From Mixta gaviniae (GTDB lineage: Bacteria > Pseudomonadota > Gammaproteobacteria > Enterobacterales > Enterobacteriaceae), in the NCBI RefSeq assembly GCF_002953195.1, contig NZ_CP026377.1:3782001-3846000 (forward strand): a stretch of DNA of 64,000 nucleotides, given 5' to 3'. Shown here piece by piece: positions 1 to 9,218 of this stretch. The translations under genes were made by a program, and so were the position numbers. The notes beneath the pieces are model-generated. The model saw nothing but the letters and a program-made list of their open reading frames with translations, made no database searches and was not told where the DNA came from. Position 1 is the first letter of the stretch. Each line of letters begins with the position of its first letter.

Positions 1-1541
1 TGCCAGCAGCGCAGCTGACGGCACGCTTCGTTGATCACCCAGTTACCGACGTGGATGATCAGGCCACTTTTTTCCGCCAGCGGCAGAAACATATCGGGCG
101 ACAGCAGGCCGTGCTGCGGATGCTGCCAGCGCAGCAGCGCCTCAAAACCGACGATCGGGCCGCTCGGCGCGGTATATTTCGGCTGGTAGAACAGCCGCAG
201 CTCATTGCGATCCAGCGCCAGCCAGAGATCGTTAACCAGTTGCAGTTGCCGCTGTGCGATGGTGTTCATCGACGGCTGGAAGAAATTGTAGCCGTTGCGC
301 CCGTTGTTTTTGGTGTGGTACATGGCGGCGTCGGCGTTAAAGATCAGCTCGCGTTCGTCGGCCCCGTCACCCGGATAAACGGCGATGCCGATGCTGAGCG
401 ACACGATCAGTTCGTAGCGCGAGATAATAAACGGCTTCTCCACCAGCTTCACCAGCGCATCCGCAATGGTAGCGGCATCGTTAGGATCGTCGATTTCCGT
501 TAGCAGCACGAACTCATCGCCGCCCAGCCGCGCCAGGGTGTAGTGGCCGGTCATACTGCCTGTCATACGTTCGGTCACTGCCACCAGCAGGCTATCGCCG
601 ATATGGTGGCCAAAGGCGTCGTTGACCGCTTTGAAGCCGTCGAGATCCATAAACATCAGGGCGAAGCGGGAGTTTTCGCGCGTGGCTTTGTTGATCGCCT
701 GATCGAGGCGATCTTCCAGCAGAATGCGGTTAGGCAAGCGCGTCAGGTTATCGTGCAGCGCCAGCTGCGCCAGCTCGCGGTTGGCCTCCGCCAGCGACGA
801 CGCGAGCATGGAGGTACGCGCCTGCAGACGCGCGTCAAGCATCGATACCAACAGGGTGATGCCGAGAATGGAAACCGTCACCACCGCCACCAGAATCGCC
901 AGCCAGTTGCTGTTAACGCCCTGATGCATGGCGTGGCTGGAGGCCGGGAAGCCGGCGGCAGCCATGCCGGTGTAATGCATGCCGGCAATGGCGAATCCCA
1001 TCACCACCGCCGCACCGGCGCGCAGCAGCGTCAGGCGGCCCGGCCCCTGGCGCAGCCGGAAGGCCAGCCAGAGCGCGGCGCCCGAGGCGAGCAGCGCGAT
1101 CACCACTGAGAGCGCGATCCAGCCCCAGTTCCAGACAATACCGGGTTCGAACATCAGCGCCGCCATGCCGAGATAGTGCATCGCCACCACGCCGCTGCCC
1201 ATCACCAGCGCGCCGAGGCCGAGCCGCAGGGCGCGCAGCTCGCCGTAGCAGACGATCCACAGCGCAAACACCGAGGCGGCGATAGCGATGATCATCGAGA
1301 GCAGCGTTAGCGGCCCGCTGTAGCTCATCATCATCGGCATATTCATCGCCAGCATGCCGATAAAGTGCATCGCCCAGATGCCGATACCCATGGAGAAGCC
1401 GCCGCCCAGCAGCCAGACGCGCGCGGTCAGTCCTGAACTGGTCACTACGCGGCCGGCCATATCCAGCGCGGTATAGGAGGCGAGAAAAGCGACGATGATG
1501 GAGACGACCACCATGAGCGTATCGTAAGAGGTTGCCAACAT
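1..1541 (-). CDS. MHYT-GGDEF-EAL cyclic-di-GMP signalling protein, partial (C-terminus off left edge)
   Basis: Inner-membrane sensor with diguanylate cyclase and phosphodiesterase domains. The ATG at 1541-1539 follows an AGGAATCT ribosome-binding site, and about 513 residues lie in the window. The N-terminus is a seven-helix MHYT domain with three motif copies: MHFIG near residue 58, MHYLG near 121 and MHYTG near 188. An intact GGDEF sits near residue 340, so cyclase activity is possible. The EAL motif (GFEALLRW) is near residue 467, and the rest of the EAL domain is outside the window. MHYT domains are proposed to bind copper and sense a diatomic gas; that is family knowledge. The gene diverges from the pilus operon, so a regulatory link to piliation is a reasonable inference. 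Another frame over its 5' half is open but has no recognisable protein. Confidence 0.93.
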   Translation of the reverse strand, partial: MLATSYDTLMVVVSIIVAFLASYTALDMAGRVVTSSGLTARVWLLGGGFSMGIGIWAMHFIGMLAMNMPMMMSYSGPLTLLSMIIAIAASVFALWIVCYGELRALRLGLGALVMGSGVVAMHYLGMAALMFEPGIVWNWGWIALSVVIALLASGAALWLAFRLRQGPGRLTLLRAGAAVVMGFAIAGMHYTGMAAAGFPASSHAMHQGVNSNWLAILVAVVTVSILGITLLVSMLDARLQARTSMLASSLAEANRELAQLALHDNLTRLPNRILLEDRLDQAINKATRENSRFALMFMDLDGFKAVNDAFGHHIGDSLLVAVTERMTGSMTGHYTLARLGGDEFVLLTEIDDPNDAATIADALVKLVEKPFIISRYELIVSLSIGIAVYPGDGADERELIFNADAAMYHTKNNGRNGYNFFQPSMNTIAQRQLQLVNDLWLALDRNELRLFYQPKYTAPSGPIVGFEALLRWQHPQHGLLSPDMFLPLAEKSGLIIHVGNWVINEACRQLRCW

Positions 1542-2298
1542 AGAGATTCCTGCGAATTAGCGCCCTTCAGGGAACGCTGAAATTGAAAGAATAAAAGCGC
1601 AAGGTTAATTGGCCCGTTGTATAAACTATCGGCAAACCTGCGCCAATGCTTATCATCGCGTCCATGAATAAAAGAGATTGCCGGGAGCAATAAAATTGTC
1701 CTGCCGCCGCACGCTGCATGGCCGATAGCCGCGTTGCCCGCCCCCCGTGCGCCACAGCTTACGCCTCTGCTCACACTGTTGATAAATGCAGCAAAAATCA
1801 TAAAATTTATTTTTGTTTTTCTTGAGTCAATAAACGACGCTTTTTCGCGCTTTTCTCGCTTTTTATTACCCGATTCATTTAAAAAATGGCTGCGAAAGGC
1901 TATTTTTTCAAACGTAGCGCGAAGGGAAAAACGGCAAAAATCGTGATTTCCCGCGCGAGCGCAAGAAAATAGCACTGTTAGCGATTTTCGCCTAGATGTT
2001 AACGAAACGATCCTGTCCGGCGAGGGCTGAGCGCCGTCAGAAGCGCAACCACAGGGATCGCCGCAGCAGGAAGCGAAGCGTTAAATAAATTTTTAACCTG
2101 ATGTTTACCGCTTTGCTAACCGCTGTTATATAGTAAAAGGGATTAATACAAACATTTTAAAATCAAATCCGCGCCCGTTGCGGATCAATGCTTGTTTGAC
2201 GTGCTGTTTTGCCTTGCTTTTGTTGCTTTTGGGTAATTCTCTTTACTGAACACCAGGTGATCACGCTTTTACGCTATCGCTATCAGTAAGGAATATTT
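1542..2298. other. 757-bp intergenic region between the c-di-GMP gene and the pilus operon
   Basis: No convincing gene is present on either strand. The middle part (about 1780-1990) and 2085-2290 are AT-rich compared with the flanking genes, as is common upstream of fimbrial operons controlled by nucleoid proteins. It must hold the divergent promoters of both neighbours, but I could not place -35/-10 pairs with confidence. A clear ribosome-binding site (AAGGAAT) precedes the first pilin gene. Confidence 0.6.
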
Positions 2299-2868
2299 AT
2301 GAAACTCAGGTTTTTGCTGGTTCTGGGCGGCTGCGCGCTCCCGCTTGTCGCTACGCCCGTTTTCGCCGCCACTACTACCGGTACCATTAACGCGACGCTG
2401 ACGCTGACCACCGGCTGTCTGGTCAATGGCCAGCCCGGCACCGCCGGCGTTAACTTCGGTACCCTGAACTTCGGCAGCAGCGCCGCCACCTTCGATACGC
2501 TGAATGCCACCCTGGTCGGCGCCGCCGGCACCGGTATTTACGTGCGCTGCACCACCGGCCAGACCTATAACGTGCAGGTCACCAGCAGCAATGCCGCGCC
2601 CGCTACTGTATATGGCGAAGTGACCGGACAGCCGCGCTATCTGCTGCTCGGCTCCGATAATACGCGCGGCATCTCTTATACCCTTTACAGCGACGCCGGC
2701 TTCTCCAACGCCATCGCCAACAACACCAGCCTGCCCGCTAACGGCACAGCCGATGCCACACTGGGCGATAACTACCAGATCTTCGGCCGCATCACCGGCG
2801 GCGGCTTCAACGCCACTATTCCGGCCGGCACCTATACCGACACCATCAGCGTGGCCGTGAACTACTGA
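2299..2868 (+). CDS. Csu-type pilus major subunit (spore coat U domain protein)
   Basis: Secreted structural subunit of an archaic chaperone-usher pilus, 189 residues. There is a typical Sec signal peptide (about residues 1-24, ending in VFA followed by ATTTG), then one SCPU domain with paired cysteines (near residues 37 and 80) and the usual C-terminal beta-strand ending in VAVNY that chaperones cap. ATG with AAGGAAT upstream. First gene of a five-gene operon (subunit, subunit, chaperone, usher, tip), the same kind of arrangement as csuA/B-A-B-C-D-E of Acinetobacter with fewer subunit genes. By position and length it is probably the shaft pilin (CsuA/B-like). Confidence 0.88.
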   Translation: MKLRFLLVLGGCALPLVATPVFAATTTGTINATLTLTTGCLVNGQPGTAGVNFGTLNFGSSAATFDTLNATLVGAAGTGIYVRCTTGQTYNVQVTSSNAAPATVYGEVTGQPRYLLLGSDNTRGISYTLYSDAGFSNAIANNTSLPANGTADATLGDNYQIFGRITGGGFNATIPAGTYTDTISVAVNY

Positions 2869-2890
2869 CGCCGTTAGCAGGAAGCGGAAC

Positions 2891-3412
2891 GTGCCGTGGA
2901 AAGGGAGAGGCGCAGCAGGCTGTTACGGCCTGCTGGCCCTGATCGCCTGCAGTGACGCCCAGGCGTTACCGACGCAGACGTTTCAGGTCAGCGCGGCGAT
3001 CGTGGCGGGCTGCGTGATTTCAGGCAGCAATACCAGCGCCTTCGGCGCGCTGAACTTCGGCACCCGTTCAGGGGTAGAGACCGCCAGCGTCAGCGCCAGC
3101 TTCGTGCAGAGCAGCACCCTCAACATCGCCTGCACGCCGGGCACCACGCTGAACATGAGCATCAACGGCGGCAGCAACTACACCACCACGCGCAACCTCA
3201 AGCTGGCGAATGTCAGCAGCACGGTAGCCTACCGGCTGTTTACCAACGCTACCCACAGCGCCGCCAGCGAGATTCCGGTTAACCAGAACGTGGCGCTGAG
3301 CTACAGCAATGCCAATAACATTACGTTGCCGATTTACGGCCTTTTACAGCTCAGAGGCGCCCGACGCGCCGGCAGTTACAGCGATACGCTGACGGTGACG
3401 CTGAGCTGGTAA
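2891..3412 (+). CDS. Csu-type pilus minor subunit (spore coat U domain protein)
   Basis: Second SCPU-domain subunit, 173 residues. Translation starts at GTG (2891), supported by an AGGAAG motif eight bases upstream; no ATG gives a better frame. The N-terminus is a signal peptide of roughly 25 residues ending in AQA. The mature part has the SCPU beta-sandwich with Cys near 41 and 78 and ends in a donor-strand-like LTVTLSW. It lies 22 bp after the first subunit and 21 bp before the chaperone. Likely an adaptor or minor subunit corresponding to CsuA or CsuB; the exact role cannot be decided from sequence. Confidence 0.84.
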   Translation: MPWKGRGAAGCYGLLALIACSDAQALPTQTFQVSAAIVAGCVISGSNTSAFGALNFGTRSGVETASVSASFVQSSTLNIACTPGTTLNMSINGGSNYTTTRNLKLANVSSTVAYRLFTNATHSAASEIPVNQNVALSYSNANNITLPIYGLLQLRGARRAGSYSDTLTVTLSW

Positions 3413-3433
3413 TGAATCATAAGGACATCAGGT

Positions 3434-4141
3434 ATGACTCTTCTTCGCCCGCTGATGGCGGCCCTGTTAGCGCTGTTCGCCGCCGTCTCGCATGCCGCCA
3501 ACTCCGTGATGATCTGGCCTATCGATCCGAAGATCGTCAGCGAAGATAAAGCGAGCGAGCTTTGGCTGGAGAACCGCGGCAACGCCACCACGCTGATGCA
3601 GGTGCGCATTTTCGCCTGGCAGCAGGTCAGCGGCCGCGAACAGTACCAAACGCAGCAGCAGGTGGTCGCCAGCCCGCCGGTGGTACGCATCGAGCCGGGA
3701 CAAAAGCAGCTGGTGCGCCTGATCAAGCAGACCGCGCCGCCGGCCGGCCAGGAGGCGGCCTATCGCGTAGTGCTGGATGAGATCCCGACGCCGCAGCAGC
3801 CGGGCGAAAATCAGGCGGGGCTGCGTTTTCAGATGCGCTATTCGGTGCCGCTGTTCGTTTACGGTAGCGGGCTGTCGCCGGATACGATTCAACCCGCCCT
3901 GAGCTGGCGCGCAGTCAGCGAAGGCGGCCAGCGCTGGCTGGAGATCGTCAACCGCGGCGCGGGCCACGCGCGGCTCAGCAACGCCACGCTTAACGGGCGC
4001 GCGTTGGGCAGCGGGCTGTTCGGCTACGTGCTGGCTAACAGCAGCCACCGCTGGCCGCTCAATGTCGCCGTCTCTGCCGACGCCCGTCTGGCGGCGGAAG
4101 TGAATAACCGCGCCTGGCAAAGCGCCAGCAGCGCGCGCTGA
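3434..4141 (+). CDS. Periplasmic pilus assembly chaperone (CsuC-like)
   Basis: PapD-superfamily chaperone, 235 residues, that folds and caps the SCPU subunits in the periplasm and delivers them to the usher. Signal peptide 1-21 (ending SHA), then an N-terminal Ig-like domain with the conserved ELWLENRG and RIEPGQKQLVRL segments (subunit-carboxylate anchoring and G1-strand region) and a second Ig-like domain. Good start: GGACATCAGGT before the ATG. The stop is 3 bp before the usher start, so the two are probably translationally coupled. Confidence 0.9.
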   Translation: MTLLRPLMAALLALFAAVSHAANSVMIWPIDPKIVSEDKASELWLENRGNATTLMQVRIFAWQQVSGREQYQTQQQVVASPPVVRIEPGQKQLVRLIKQTAPPAGQEAAYRVVLDEIPTPQQPGENQAGLRFQMRYSVPLFVYGSGLSPDTIQPALSWRAVSEGGQRWLEIVNRGAGHARLSNATLNGRALGSGLFGYVLANSSHRWPLNVAVSADARLAAEVNNRAWQSASSAR

Positions 4142-4144
4142 TCG

Positions 4145-6592
4145 ATGAAGCGCCAGCCCGCGCCCGCGCTGCGGCGCTGCACACTCGCTATCGTCAGCCT
4201 GTGCGGCTGCCTGACGCCGCCTGACGCCGGCGCGGAAACGTTCTCTGCGCTGCCGCCGCCGCCGGCGAGCGCGCCGCAGGGAGCGACGCCGCAATATATG
4301 CTGGGGCTGGTGGTCAATGAGCAGCAGAGCGACCAGATCGTGCCGGTGACTTTTCGCGATGGTCATTATTGGCTGCGCGCCGCCGATTTGCGTCAGGCGG
4401 GGCTGCCGGCGGCAAAGCTGAACGGCGCGGAGGTGGACGTTTCCGCGCTGCCGGGCGTGCAGGCGCAATATGACAGCCAGCGCCAGCGCCTGCTGCTGAC
4501 CGTGCCCGCCGACTGGCTGCCGGCGCAGACCTTTTCCGGACGTGACAACGCGCCGCGCTATCCCGGCCGCAGCAGCGCCGGCGCCCTGCTCAACTATGAC
4601 TTCTATACCAGCCGCAACAGCCAGGCGGGCAGCCGCCTCTCCGCCTGGAACGAGCTGCGCGTGTTCGGCGCGGCGGGACAACTCTCCTCTAACGGGGTCT
4701 GGCAGCAGCAGCTCAGCGGCAGCGGCTATCTCAACGACGGCTATATCCGCTACGACAGCTGGTGGAGCTACGAGGATGAAAACCGCATTCTGAGCTGGCG
4801 CGTAGGCGATCTGATCACTGACGCGCTGAGCTGGAGCAGCAGCGTGCGCCTCGGCGGCGTACAGCTGTCGCGCGATTTCAGCGTCCGCCCCGATATCGTC
4901 ACCTGGCCGCTGCCGACCTTCGCCGGCCAGGCGACGGTGCCCTCGACCGTCGATCTGTTTGTCAACGGCTACCAGACCAGCAGCAATCAGGTGCAACCCG
5001 GCCCCTGGTCGATGACCAATATGCCGTTCGTCAACGGCGCCGGTGATGCGGTAGTGGTCACCACCGATGCCGTCGGCCGTCGGGTCACCACCGCCCTGCC
5101 GTTTTATGTCTCCAGCGATCTGCTGAAGCCGGGCCTCTCCGATTTCTCCTTTTCCGCCGGGGCGCTGCGCAATAATTACGGCATCAAAAATTTTGACTAC
5201 GGCGTCGGCGCGGCCAGCGGCTCATACCGCTACGGCGCAACCGACTGGCTGACGCTGGAGACGCATGCGGAGGGGGCCGATCGGCTGGCGCTCGGCGGCG
5301 GCGGCGCGCAGCTGAAACTGGGGCCGTTTGGCGTGGTCAATGGCGCGCTGGCGCAGAGCCGCATGGCGGGCGAGCGCGGCAGGCAATACAGCTGGGGCTA
5401 CCAGTACAACAACCGCTGGTTCAGCCTCGGCACTCAGCACACTACCCGCAGCGCCGGTTTTGCCGACCTGGCGCTTTACAGCACCCGCCAGGGCGAAGTG
5501 AACGATATTACCTGGTCGCTCAGCCGCCGCAGCGCGCAGTACAACGCCAGCGTCTCGCTGAACCGGCTCGGTAGCCTGGGCACAGCCTTTATCGATATCA
5601 CCAGCGGCAGCGGCGAGCGTACGCGGCTGTGGAACCTGTCATGGAGTAAAAACCTGTGGGGCAATAGCAGTCTCTATGTCGCCGCGACGCGCGAGATCGG
5701 CAGCGGCGCATGGAGCGGCGCAGTATCGCTGATTATCCCCTTCGGCGAACAGGGCAACGCCAGCATCAGCCTGGAGCGCGATCAGCAGGGCCAGGACGCG
5801 CAGCGCATTTATCTGTCGCGGGCGATGCCCAGCGACGGCGGCTTCGCCTGGGACGCCTCGTGGGCCAATCAGGGCAGCGGCGGCGACTACCGTCAGGGCA
5901 GCCTGCGCTGGCGCAACCAGACGATCGATACCTCCGCCGGTTTTTACGGCGACCAGGATAACCATACCGAATGGGCGGATCTCACCGGCTCGCTGGTGCT
6001 GATGGATAGCCGCCTGTTCGCCGCCAACGAAGTTAATGACGCCTTTGTGCTGGTGAAGACCGGCTACCCGGACGTGACGGTGCGCTATGAGAATCAGGCG
6101 ATGGGCCGCACCGACCGCGACGGCTATCTGCTGGTGCCGCGCATTAGCTCTTACTATCCGGCGAAATATGATATCGACGCGCTCGATCTGCCCGCCGATA
6201 TGACCGTGCCGCGCGTCGAACAGCGTTTCGCGGTGAAGCGCCAGAGCGGCTACCTGCTGCATTTCCCTGTCGAGCCGCTGCGCGCCGCCAGCGTGATCCT
6301 GTATGACACACAGGGCAATCCACTGCCGGTCTCCAGCCAGGTGCTGCGCCCGGGCCAGCCGACGGAGTATGTCGGCTGGGACGGCATCGCCTGGCTCGAC
6401 AATCTGCAGGGGGAAAATGCCATTGAAGTGGTGACGCCGGACGGACGCCGCTGTACCACCCATCTTTCGCTGGCGCACGGCCGCCCCGACGCGCTGAAGG
6501 TATACGGTCCGGTAACCTGTCCGCTGCCTGCGACGCCGCAAGGCGCGCCGGGCAGCGCTCCTGAAAACGCCAAAGCAGGGATCCTGCCATGA
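4145..6592 (+). CDS. Outer-membrane pilus usher (CsuD-like, FimD/PapC family)
   Basis: 815-residue outer-membrane usher that receives chaperone-subunit complexes and polymerises and secretes the pilus. A signal peptide (about 1-30, ending in AGA) is followed by the periplasmic N-terminal domain, a 24-strand beta-barrel with a plug domain, and C-terminal periplasmic domains. Alternating aromatic/polar strands such as NYDFYTSRNSQAG and WSMTNMPFVNGAGDAVV are typical. Length fits the family (about 800-850). It starts 3 bp after the chaperone stop and overlaps the tip gene by 4 bp (ATGA). Confidence 0.93.
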   Translation: MKRQPAPALRRCTLAIVSLCGCLTPPDAGAETFSALPPPPASAPQGATPQYMLGLVVNEQQSDQIVPVTFRDGHYWLRAADLRQAGLPAAKLNGAEVDVSALPGVQAQYDSQRQRLLLTVPADWLPAQTFSGRDNAPRYPGRSSAGALLNYDFYTSRNSQAGSRLSAWNELRVFGAAGQLSSNGVWQQQLSGSGYLNDGYIRYDSWWSYEDENRILSWRVGDLITDALSWSSSVRLGGVQLSRDFSVRPDIVTWPLPTFAGQATVPSTVDLFVNGYQTSSNQVQPGPWSMTNMPFVNGAGDAVVVTTDAVGRRVTTALPFYVSSDLLKPGLSDFSFSAGALRNNYGIKNFDYGVGAASGSYRYGATDWLTLETHAEGADRLALGGGGAQLKLGPFGVVNGALAQSRMAGERGRQYSWGYQYNNRWFSLGTQHTTRSAGFADLALYSTRQGEVNDITWSLSRRSAQYNASVSLNRLGSLGTAFIDITSGSGERTRLWNLSWSKNLWGNSSLYVAATREIGSGAWSGAVSLIIPFGEQGNASISLERDQQGQDAQRIYLSRAMPSDGGFAWDASWANQGSGGDYRQGSLRWRNQTIDTSAGFYGDQDNHTEWADLTGSLVLMDSRLFAANEVNDAFVLVKTGYPDVTVRYENQAMGRTDRDGYLLVPRISSYYPAKYDIDALDLPADMTVPRVEQRFAVKRQSGYLLHFPVEPLRAASVILYDTQGNPLPVSSQVLRPGQPTEYVGWDGIAWLDNLQGENAIEVVTPDGRRCTTHLSLAHGRPDALKVYGPVTCPLPATPQGAPGSAPENAKAGILP

Positions 6593-7578
6593 AGATAAAA
6601 TTGCTGCTGCTTCTCGCCCTGACGCTGGGCGGCTTTAGCGCCACGCTGCGCGCCGCCTGCACCCTGCCCGCCTCGACCGCCAGCTTCGGTTCGGTCACCT
6701 CGTTCGTGATCAATACCACCGCCAGCACCAGCTCCACCACGGCGAACGTCAACTGCGGCGCCGGCAGCACGGTGTCACTGCTGTCGGGCAACAATATCAC
6801 CCTGCAACTGGCCGGCGCGTCCACCACGTCTGGCACCCGCGGCGCGCTAACGCGCGCCGGCGTCACCGGCAGCGATACGATCCCGGTGCAGCTCTGTACC
6901 GCCGCCAACTGCGCCACTGAAATGACCATCGGCGCCACTCCGATTACCTATAACTCTACGCAGCTGGTGAACCTGATCGGCCTGCTCGGCGGGCTGAATT
7001 TCTCTATCCCGCTCTATCTGCGCACGCTGCCCGGCCAGGTGGTGGCGGCGGGCAACTATACGCTGACGCTGAATGTCGCCGTCACCTACCGCATCTGCAC
7101 CGGCATCGCCGCGCTCGGCCTCTGTCTGGCGGGCCAGGATCAGAACGGGTCCGGTACGATCCCCATTACCCTTAACCTGACCATTACCAACGACTGCGCC
7201 ACCATTACCGCGCCCAACGTTAGCTTCGGCAGCGCGCCGCTGGTCAGCGGTTTCGCCGCCGTTTCGCAATCGATCAGCGTGGTCTGTACCAAAGGCAGCA
7301 CCTACACGGTGGGATTAAGCAACGGCAACAACGCCAGCAACGGCGTACGCAGTATGGCGAGCGGCGTCAACCGTCTGAGCTATGAGATTTACAAGGGCAC
7401 CTCCAGCAACCGTTGGGGCCCTTCCGGTACCGAGCGCCAGGCGAGCGCCAACGCCACCACGGTAAGCGGCGACGGCCTGACGCGCACCTTCCCTTATACG
7501 GCGCGCATCCTGACCACGCAAACCACGCCGCCGGCAGGCAACTACAGCGACAGCGTGGTGGTGGATGTGGCGTTTTAA
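6589..7578 (+). CDS. Csu-type pilus tip subunit with two spore coat U domains (CsuE-like)
   Basis: 329 residues with signal peptide 1-22 (LRA-AC) and two SCPU domains, about 23-175 and 190-329, each with its own cysteine pair; the C-terminal one ends in a donor-strand motif (VVVDVAF). Two-domain architecture and last position in the operon match CsuE, the tip adhesin that in Acinetobacter binds hydrophobic surfaces. The start overlaps the usher stop by 4 bp. Its TAA is immediately followed, with no intervening base, by the stop of the convergent MFS gene. Confidence 0.88.
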   Translation: MKIKLLLLLALTLGGFSATLRAACTLPASTASFGSVTSFVINTTASTSSTTANVNCGAGSTVSLLSGNNITLQLAGASTTSGTRGALTRAGVTGSDTIPVQLCTAANCATEMTIGATPITYNSTQLVNLIGLLGGLNFSIPLYLRTLPGQVVAAGNYTLTLNVAVTYRICTGIAALGLCLAGQDQNGSGTIPITLNLTITNDCATITAPNVSFGSAPLVSGFAAVSQSISVVCTKGSTYTVGLSNGNNASNGVRSMASGVNRLSYEIYKGTSSNRWGPSGTERQASANATTVSGDGLTRTFPYTARILTTQTTPPAGNYSDSVVVDVAF

Positions 7579-8901
7579 TCAGAGCGCGACGGGCGCGCCA
7601 GGATCGTTATGGCGCGTCTGATACTGCTTCAGCAGGCGCTGGAGACTCAGCGTGCCGATCAGGCCGCACAGCGCGGCGAAAGTCAGCCAGACGCCGGGCA
7701 TCGCTTTATCGCCGGTGGCGTGGATCAGATAGCTGGAGATGGCGGGCGTGAAGCCGCCAAACAGCGCGGTCGCCAGGCTGTAGGCCAGCGAGAAGCCGCA
7801 GGCGCGCACCTCGGCGGGCATCACCTCCGTCAGCCAGACCACCATCGCACCGTTATAGCTGGCGTAGAGGAAAGAGAGCCACAGCTCCGCTTCCAGCAAG
7901 TGCGCGAACGACGGCGCGCCCACCAGCCAGTGCAGGACCGGCCACGCAGTGAGGATCATCAGCAGGGTAAAAACGATCAGCAGCGGACGGCGGCCGAGCC
8001 GATCGGAGAGTGCGCCCATCAGCGGCAGCCAGATCAAGTTAGAGAGGCCGATGCATAACGTGACCAGAAAGCTCTGTTTATCGCTCATCATCAGCACCGT
8101 TTTGCCGAAGGTCGGCGTAAAAGCGGTGATCATATAGAACATGACGGTAGTGGTGATCACCATCAGCATCCCCGCCAGCACCAGCGCCCAGTTGCGGGCT
8201 ACCGTACGTATAATCTCGCGCATCTCAGGGTGATGTTTACGCTGGCTGAAGGCCTCAGTTTCCTGCAGCATGCGGCGGATCCAGAACAGGAACGGCACGA
8301 TCAGGCAGCCGACCACAAACGGAATGCGCCAGCCCCATTCGGTTATCTGCTCCGCCGCCAGCAGATGGTTCAGCAGCAGTCCCAGCAGCGCGGCGAAGAT
8401 CACCGCGATCTGCTGGCTGCCGGACTGCCAGCTGACGTAAAAGCCCTTACGCCCTTGCGGCGCCACCTCGGCAAGGTAGACCGACACCCCGCCCAGCTCG
8501 ACGCCGGCCGAAAAGCCCTGCAGCAGACGGCCCAGCAAGATCAGCACCGGCGCGGCGGCACCCAGTGTCGCATAACCCGGCACGCAAGCGATGGTCAGGG
8601 TGCCGAGCGCCATCAGCGCTAAGGTCAGCAGCAACCCTTTGCGACGCCCGTGGCGATCGATCCAGGCCCCCAACACGATCGCCCCCAGCGGGCGCATCAA
8701 AAATCCGGCGCCGAAGGTCATCAGCGTCAGCATTAACGAAGCAAAGGGGTTATCGCCGGGAAAGAACGTTTTGGCGATCGCGCTGGCGTAGTAACCGAAC
8801 ACCATAAAATCGTACATTTCGAGAAAGTTGCCGCTGGTGACGCTAAAGATGGTTTTGGCACCGCTGCGGGGCGGCTTTTGTAAATGCGTGGTGGAGTGCA
8901 T
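7579..8901 (-). CDS. MHS-family MFS transporter, citrate/tricarballylate:H+ symporter-like (CitA/TcuC)
   Basis: 440-residue inner-membrane permease with 12 predicted helices. The N-terminus [18 protein letters not shown], the loop IDRHGRRKG between helices 2 and 3, and [21 protein letters not shown] closely match the citrate-proton symporter CitA and tricarballylate permease TcuC as I recall them. Uptake of citrate or a related tricarboxylate with protons is therefore the likely function; the exact substrate is inferred. It stands alone, convergent with the pilus operon and divergent from yghA. The stop (TGA, 7581-7579) abuts the tip-adhesin stop. Confidence 0.82.
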   Translation of the reverse strand: MHSTTHLQKPPRSGAKTIFSVTSGNFLEMYDFMVFGYYASAIAKTFFPGDNPFASLMLTLMTFGAGFLMRPLGAIVLGAWIDRHGRRKGLLLTLALMALGTLTIACVPGYATLGAAAPVLILLGRLLQGFSAGVELGGVSVYLAEVAPQGRKGFYVSWQSGSQQIAVIFAALLGLLLNHLLAAEQITEWGWRIPFVVGCLIVPFLFWIRRMLQETEAFSQRKHHPEMREIIRTVARNWALVLAGMLMVITTTVMFYMITAFTPTFGKTVLMMSDKQSFLVTLCIGLSNLIWLPLMGALSDRLGRRPLLIVFTLLMILTAWPVLHWLVGAPSFAHLLEAELWLSFLYASYNGAMVVWLTEVMPAEVRACGFSLAYSLATALFGGFTPAISSYLIHATGDKAMPGVWLTFAALCGLIGTLSLQRLLKQYQTRHNDPGAPVAL

Positions 8902-9218
8902 ACCGGCTTCCTTAGGTTTTTTCCCGTTTTAGCCCGATACGCCCCGCGTTAATGTGATGACGATCACCATTGCAGTTTACAAAACGATCAGTTTAGTAAC
9001 CATTATTTAACAGAGCCACACAACAGGGATTTTTTACTGTCGTCAGCACGTTTCTCAGGCGATATTCATATTTGCTCATATTTATACGCATTTTCCCGCT
9101 ACTAAATTTTCCTTTGCCAACAGAGACTTGAGTCTTACCCCCTGTTACACGCCTCGACAAGCGCCCGCTTTCTCCTAGCCTTGATAGTGAATTTTCTTTT
9201 ATGAAACCAGGAGGAAAG
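8902..9218. other. Divergent intergenic region, symporter / yghA
   Basis: 317 bp, AT-rich, with no open frame of interest. It should contain promoters for both neighbours. The yghA ribosome-binding site AGGAGG is at 9209-9214. No operator recognised. Confidence 0.5.

Noticed and set aside
1445..1975. 176-codon minus-strand open frame overlapping the MHYT gene start
   Set aside because: Out of frame with the real gene; the part upstream of 1541 has AT-rich non-coding character and no homology.
3467..4996. 509-codon antisense frame over chaperone and usher
   Set aside because: Shadow of GC-rich codons; low-complexity Arg/Ala/Gln product; the sense genes are clear.
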